NCBI GenBank assembly: GCA_041725875.1
Contig: JBGRQB010000152.1
Location: forward strand, 1 to 10,157
DNA length: 10,157 nucleotides
Direction of reading: 5' to 3'
Source: JBGRQB01 sp041725875
GTDB taxonomy: Bacteria; Bacteroidota; Ignavibacteria; Ignavibacteriales; Melioribacteraceae
Shown here: positions 8,334 to 10,157 of the stretch, piece by piece
Layout of the letters: every line of letters starts with the position of its first letter
How positions within the stretch are numbered: position 1 is the stretch's first letter
Translations under genes and position numbers: made by a program
The notes under the pieces: generated by a model
Databases searched by the model: none
What the model saw: only the letters and a program-made list of their open reading frames with translations
What the model was told of the DNA's origin: nothing

Positions 8334-8364
8334 CCCCCCGGCTTTGAGTCGGGGGTTTTATTTT
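8334..8364 (+). terminator. Rho-independent terminator of the efflux operon
   Basis: CCCCCGG (8335-8341) pairs with TCGGGGG (8349-8355), including one G-T pair, around a 7-base loop. TTTTATTTT follows directly. It starts 6 bases past the pump stop codon and separates the efflux operon from the downstream toxin-antitoxin-like module. Confidence 0.9.
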
Positions 8365-8521
8365 AGTTTATATTTAATCTTTTGCCTTCCCTCTATATTT
8401 GTAGAAGAAATATATTTTTTTTAAGTTGTTGTAATTAAATAAGTTATGAGTACAAAATTATAAAGTGTGTGACAATTTTGTGACAAAAAGTGGATTAATT
8501 TATTATATAGATAATAAAAAG

Positions 8522-8549
8522 TTGACATTTCATTTTAAAAGTTTATATT
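8522..8549 (+). promoter_or_regulatory. Sigma70-like promoter of the Xre-peptidase/MazF module
   Basis: TTGACA (8522-8527) and TATATT (8544-8549) are spaced by 16 bases. The predicted transcription start near 8556 gives a leader of about 55-60 bases that contains the TAAGTT/AACTTA inverted repeat. The -35 box matches consensus perfectly. Confidence 0.6.
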
Positions 8550-8583
8550 TAAATATAGAAGTTCACAAATCTTAATAATTAGG

Positions 8584-8599
8584 TAAGTTTGTTAACTTA
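8584..8599 (+). promoter_or_regulatory. Inverted repeat TAAGTT-N4-AACTTA, possible operator
   Basis: Two 6-base arms flank TGTT, between the predicted promoter and the start codon, with the right arm touching the ribosome site. A dimeric Xre-type repressor bound here could block transcription or translation. Arms this short in AT-rich DNA can occur by chance. Confidence 0.35.
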
Positions 8600-8606
8600 G
8601 GTGAGG
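8599..8606 (+). promoter_or_regulatory. Ribosome binding site that sets the Xre-peptidase start
   Basis: AGGTGAGG lies 6 bases before ATG 8613. The alternative in-frame GTG at 8601 lies inside this site, so ATG 8613 is the better start. Confidence 0.65.
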
Positions 8607-8612
8607 TTGGAG

Positions 8613-9797
8613 ATGATTGGAAGAAAAATAAAAGTATATCGTCAAGCAAAAGGTTGGTCTCTCGATCGTTTAGCTGAAGCGATAAAAGATGTAGGTGGCA
8701 AAATTTCAAAAGTTGCATTGTCAAAATATGAGCGTGAAATAATATCACCAAAACCAACGATGATTGAGTTTATCGCAAGTGCATTGGATGTTGATCCATA
8801 TTTATTAATTACGCCAACTGAATACAAAATTAAACCTTTGTATTTCAGGAAACTTGCATCTTTGTCAGTTTCAGATAAAGATAGAATACAAAGTTTTGCT
8901 GAAACTCAATTAGAAAAAAAGGCATGGTTATATGAGCGAATTTTACCAAAACAGTTTGGATTATCTAAACATAAACACAAAGAGATTTCCTCTATGAATG
9001 CAGCCGAAGAAGAAGCATATTCTATTAGAGATAAATGGAATTTAGGAAAGAATCCAATAAATAATCTTGTCCAAATAATAGAAAACAATGGGTATTTTGT
9101 TGCTCCTGTGGATGAAAAAGATTCATTTAGTGGATATTCAATTTTGCTAGAAGATAATGAAGACAATGTTTTAACAGCATTATCTACATACAATACAAAT
9201 CATGATGGTGAAAGACAGAGATTTAGTCTGGCTCATGAACTTGGACATATTATGTTTTATAATGAAGATCAGAACTTTAATGAAAATTTAGCAAATAGAT
9301 TTGCATCTGCTTTATTGTTACCTGAAGATGAAGTGAGAACTATTGTTGGTGACAAAAGAACACACATTTCATTTGATGAATTACGAACCTATAAAAGATA
9401 TTTCGGTGCATCAATCCAAGCTATCTTGTATAGACTGAAAGATTTGGAAATTATTTCACAAAATTATTATAAAAATTATTTTATGATGATATCCAAAGCA
9501 GGATTAAAGAAAAAAGAACCTGATACTTTGGACAAAGAAAATCCTGGATTAATATCTATTCTAGTTAAAAGAGCAGTTTCGGAGGGAGTTTTGAGTAGAT
9601 CAGAAGCTGAAGAAAAATATAACATTATAGTTGGTGATGAATCTGAGAGGGATTTATCTGCTGTTCAACAATTTTTATTATTATCTAAAGAAAAACAAGA
9701 ACAAATATTAGCTAAGCAGATAGAAGATTCAATTGATTACTACAAAAATAATACTGAATTAAACGACTTTTTGGAGGAAGATATTGACGACTTCTAA
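8613..9797 (+). CDS. Xre-type HTH fused to ImmA/IrrE (DUF955) zinc metallopeptidase; probable antitoxin/repressor
   Basis: The 394-residue cytosolic protein has an Xre-type HTH at about 2-65 (KVYRQAKGWSLDRLAEAI, then a recognition helix near KVALSKYER). An ImmA/IrrE peptidase domain spans about 125-255. The zinc site is HELGH with His208, Glu209 and His212. Glu224 in ENLANRFASALLLP is the likely third ligand, so the enzyme looks intact. A C-terminal region contains ILVKRAVSEGVLSRSEAEE, typical of long Xre-DUF955 proteins. A helical stretch and the acidic tail ELNDFLEEDIDDF (382-394) follow. In this family ImmA cleaves the ImmR repressor and IrrE cleaves DdrO; here DNA-binding and peptidase parts sit in one chain. 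The gene overlaps the MazF-type toxin gene by 14 bases, which points to an antitoxin and autorepressor role. A stand-alone stress regulator is the alternative. The stretch looks more AT-rich than the efflux genes, consistent with transfer. Confidence 0.88.
   Translation: MIGRKIKVYRQAKGWSLDRLAEAIKDVGGKISKVALSKYEREIISPKPTMIEFIASALDVDPYLLITPTEYKIKPLYFRKLASLSVSDKDRIQSFAETQLEKKAWLYERILPKQFGLSKHKHKEISSMNAAEEEAYSIRDKWNLGKNPINNLVQIIENNGYFVAPVDEKDSFSGYSILLEDNEDNVLTALSTYNTNHDGERQRFSLAHELGHIMFYNEDQNFNENLANRFASALLLPEDEVRTIVGDKRTHISFDELRTYKRYFGASIQAILYRLKDLEIISQNYYKNYFMMISKAGLKKKEPDTLDKENPGLISILVKRAVSEGVLSRSEAEEKYNIIVGDESERDLSAVQQFLLLSKEKQEQILAKQIEDSIDYYKNNTELNDFLEEDIDDF
9773..9777 (+). promoter_or_regulatory. 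Ribosome binding site of the MazF-type gene, inside the upstream gene
   Basis: GGAGG lies 6 bases before TTG 9784 and within the last codons of the Xre-peptidase gene. It supports the TTG start and separate, coupled translation of the toxin. Confidence 0.75.
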
Positions 9798-10131
9798 TCC
9801 TAAACAAACTGAAATATGGTATGTTAATCTTGATTCAACAATCGGGGCAGAAAAGAACAAATCAAGACCTGTTGTAGTAATATCAAAGAATGTATTAAAT
9901 TCATCAGATTTAAGAATTGTGGTTCCAATTACAGAAAGAAAAGATAGTCACGATAAATTTATCTGGATGATTCCCTTAAAAATAGATAAGCAAAATAACC
10001 TCACAAAAGACTCATCAATTGATTGTATGCACATTCGTTCAATAGATAAAAAGAGATTCACAAATAAGATAGGAAAAATATCACCTGCGACTTTAAATGA
10101 TATAAAAGCAATTTTAAATATAATCACATAA
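9784..10131 (+). CDS. MazF/PemK-family mRNA interferase toxin
   Basis: The 115-residue product has the standard length and fold signature of a MazF/PemK endoribonuclease. The N-terminal strand is EIWYVNLDSTIGAEKNKSRPVVVIS, followed by VVPITER and a C-terminal helix (PATLNDIKAILNIIT). Arg28 in KSRPVVV and Thr50 in VPITER match the catalytic Arg and Thr of MazF proteins, so the enzyme appears active. Such toxins cut mRNA or other RNA at short motifs and stop growth. The usual T-S after the catalytic strand is T-E (Thr50-Glu51) here. The start is TTG, supported by GGAGG 6 bases upstream; no ATG occurs before the conserved EIWYV block. The gene overlaps the upstream Xre-peptidase gene by 14 bases, so both are translated from one mRNA. 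No MazE-like small antitoxin gene is visible, leaving the upstream protein as the only candidate antitoxin in the window. Confidence 0.88.
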   Translation: MTTSNPKQTEIWYVNLDSTIGAEKNKSRPVVVISKNVLNSSDLRIVVPITERKDSHDKFIWMIPLKIDKQNNLTKDSSIDCMHIRSIDKKRFTNKIGKISPATLNDIKAILNIIT

Positions 10132-10157
10132 TAAAAGTCCCAAAGTATTGCGAGTAC

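Larger units (their letters stand above)
8365..8612 (+). other. AT-rich intergenic regulatory region before the Xre-peptidase gene
   Basis: About 250 bases hold no credible gene. They hold TGTGACAA twice at an 11-base period (8468-8475, 8479-8486), the palindrome TTTTGTGACAAAA (8476-8488), and an inverted repeat ACAAAATT/AATTTTGT (8452-8459 and 8474-8481). Further on come a consensus-like promoter and a second inverted repeat TAAGTT/AACTTA (8584-8589 and 8594-8599) next to the ribosome site. The layout suggests control by an HTH protein, most simply the Xre protein encoded just downstream. Confidence 0.5.

Noticed and set aside
8601..8612. GTG start for the Xre-peptidase gene
   Set aside because: The GTG lies inside the AGGTGAGG ribosome site that serves ATG 8613.

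Overview
The window is about 10 kb of low-GC bacterial DNA (mid-to-high 30s % GC by eye, not computed). It carries seven protein genes and no RNA genes, CRISPR array or insertion sequence that I can recognise. The long urocanase form, the His-rich metal-efflux genes and the composition suggest a member of the Bacteroidota/Ignavibacteriota (FCB) group. Clear Shine-Dalgarno sites before several genes fit Ignavibacteriota better than typical Bacteroidia. This assignment is inference only.

Left part (1-2932, minus strand): a Cof-type HAD hydrolase runs off the left edge. It has a TTG start and a good sigma70-like promoter. A hairpin at 876-902 separates it from hutU, a complete urocanate hydratase of the long, eukaryote-like form. 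No other histidine-utilisation gene is visible.

Middle part (3060-8364, plus strand): a heavy-metal efflux cassette. It encodes a small His/Cys-rich exported protein, a lipoprotein periplasmic adaptor with a His-rich tandem repeat, and an HME-type RND pump of 1028 residues. A strong terminator (8334-8364) closes the unit. The adaptor and pump should form two thirds of a tripartite exporter, and the outer-membrane channel gene is not in the window. The small protein probably binds metal in the periplasm.

Right part (8365-10131, plus strand): an AT-rich spacer with several short symmetric sequences and a TTGACA-N16-TATATT promoter leads into a two-gene module. The first gene encodes an Xre-type HTH fused to an ImmA/IrrE zinc metallopeptidase, with an acidic C-terminal tail. 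The second overlaps it by 14 bases, starts at TTG behind a strong ribosome site, and encodes a MazF/PemK-type RNase toxin. This looks like a toxin-antitoxin module whose antitoxin/repressor may also be a protease. It is the most interesting part of the window.
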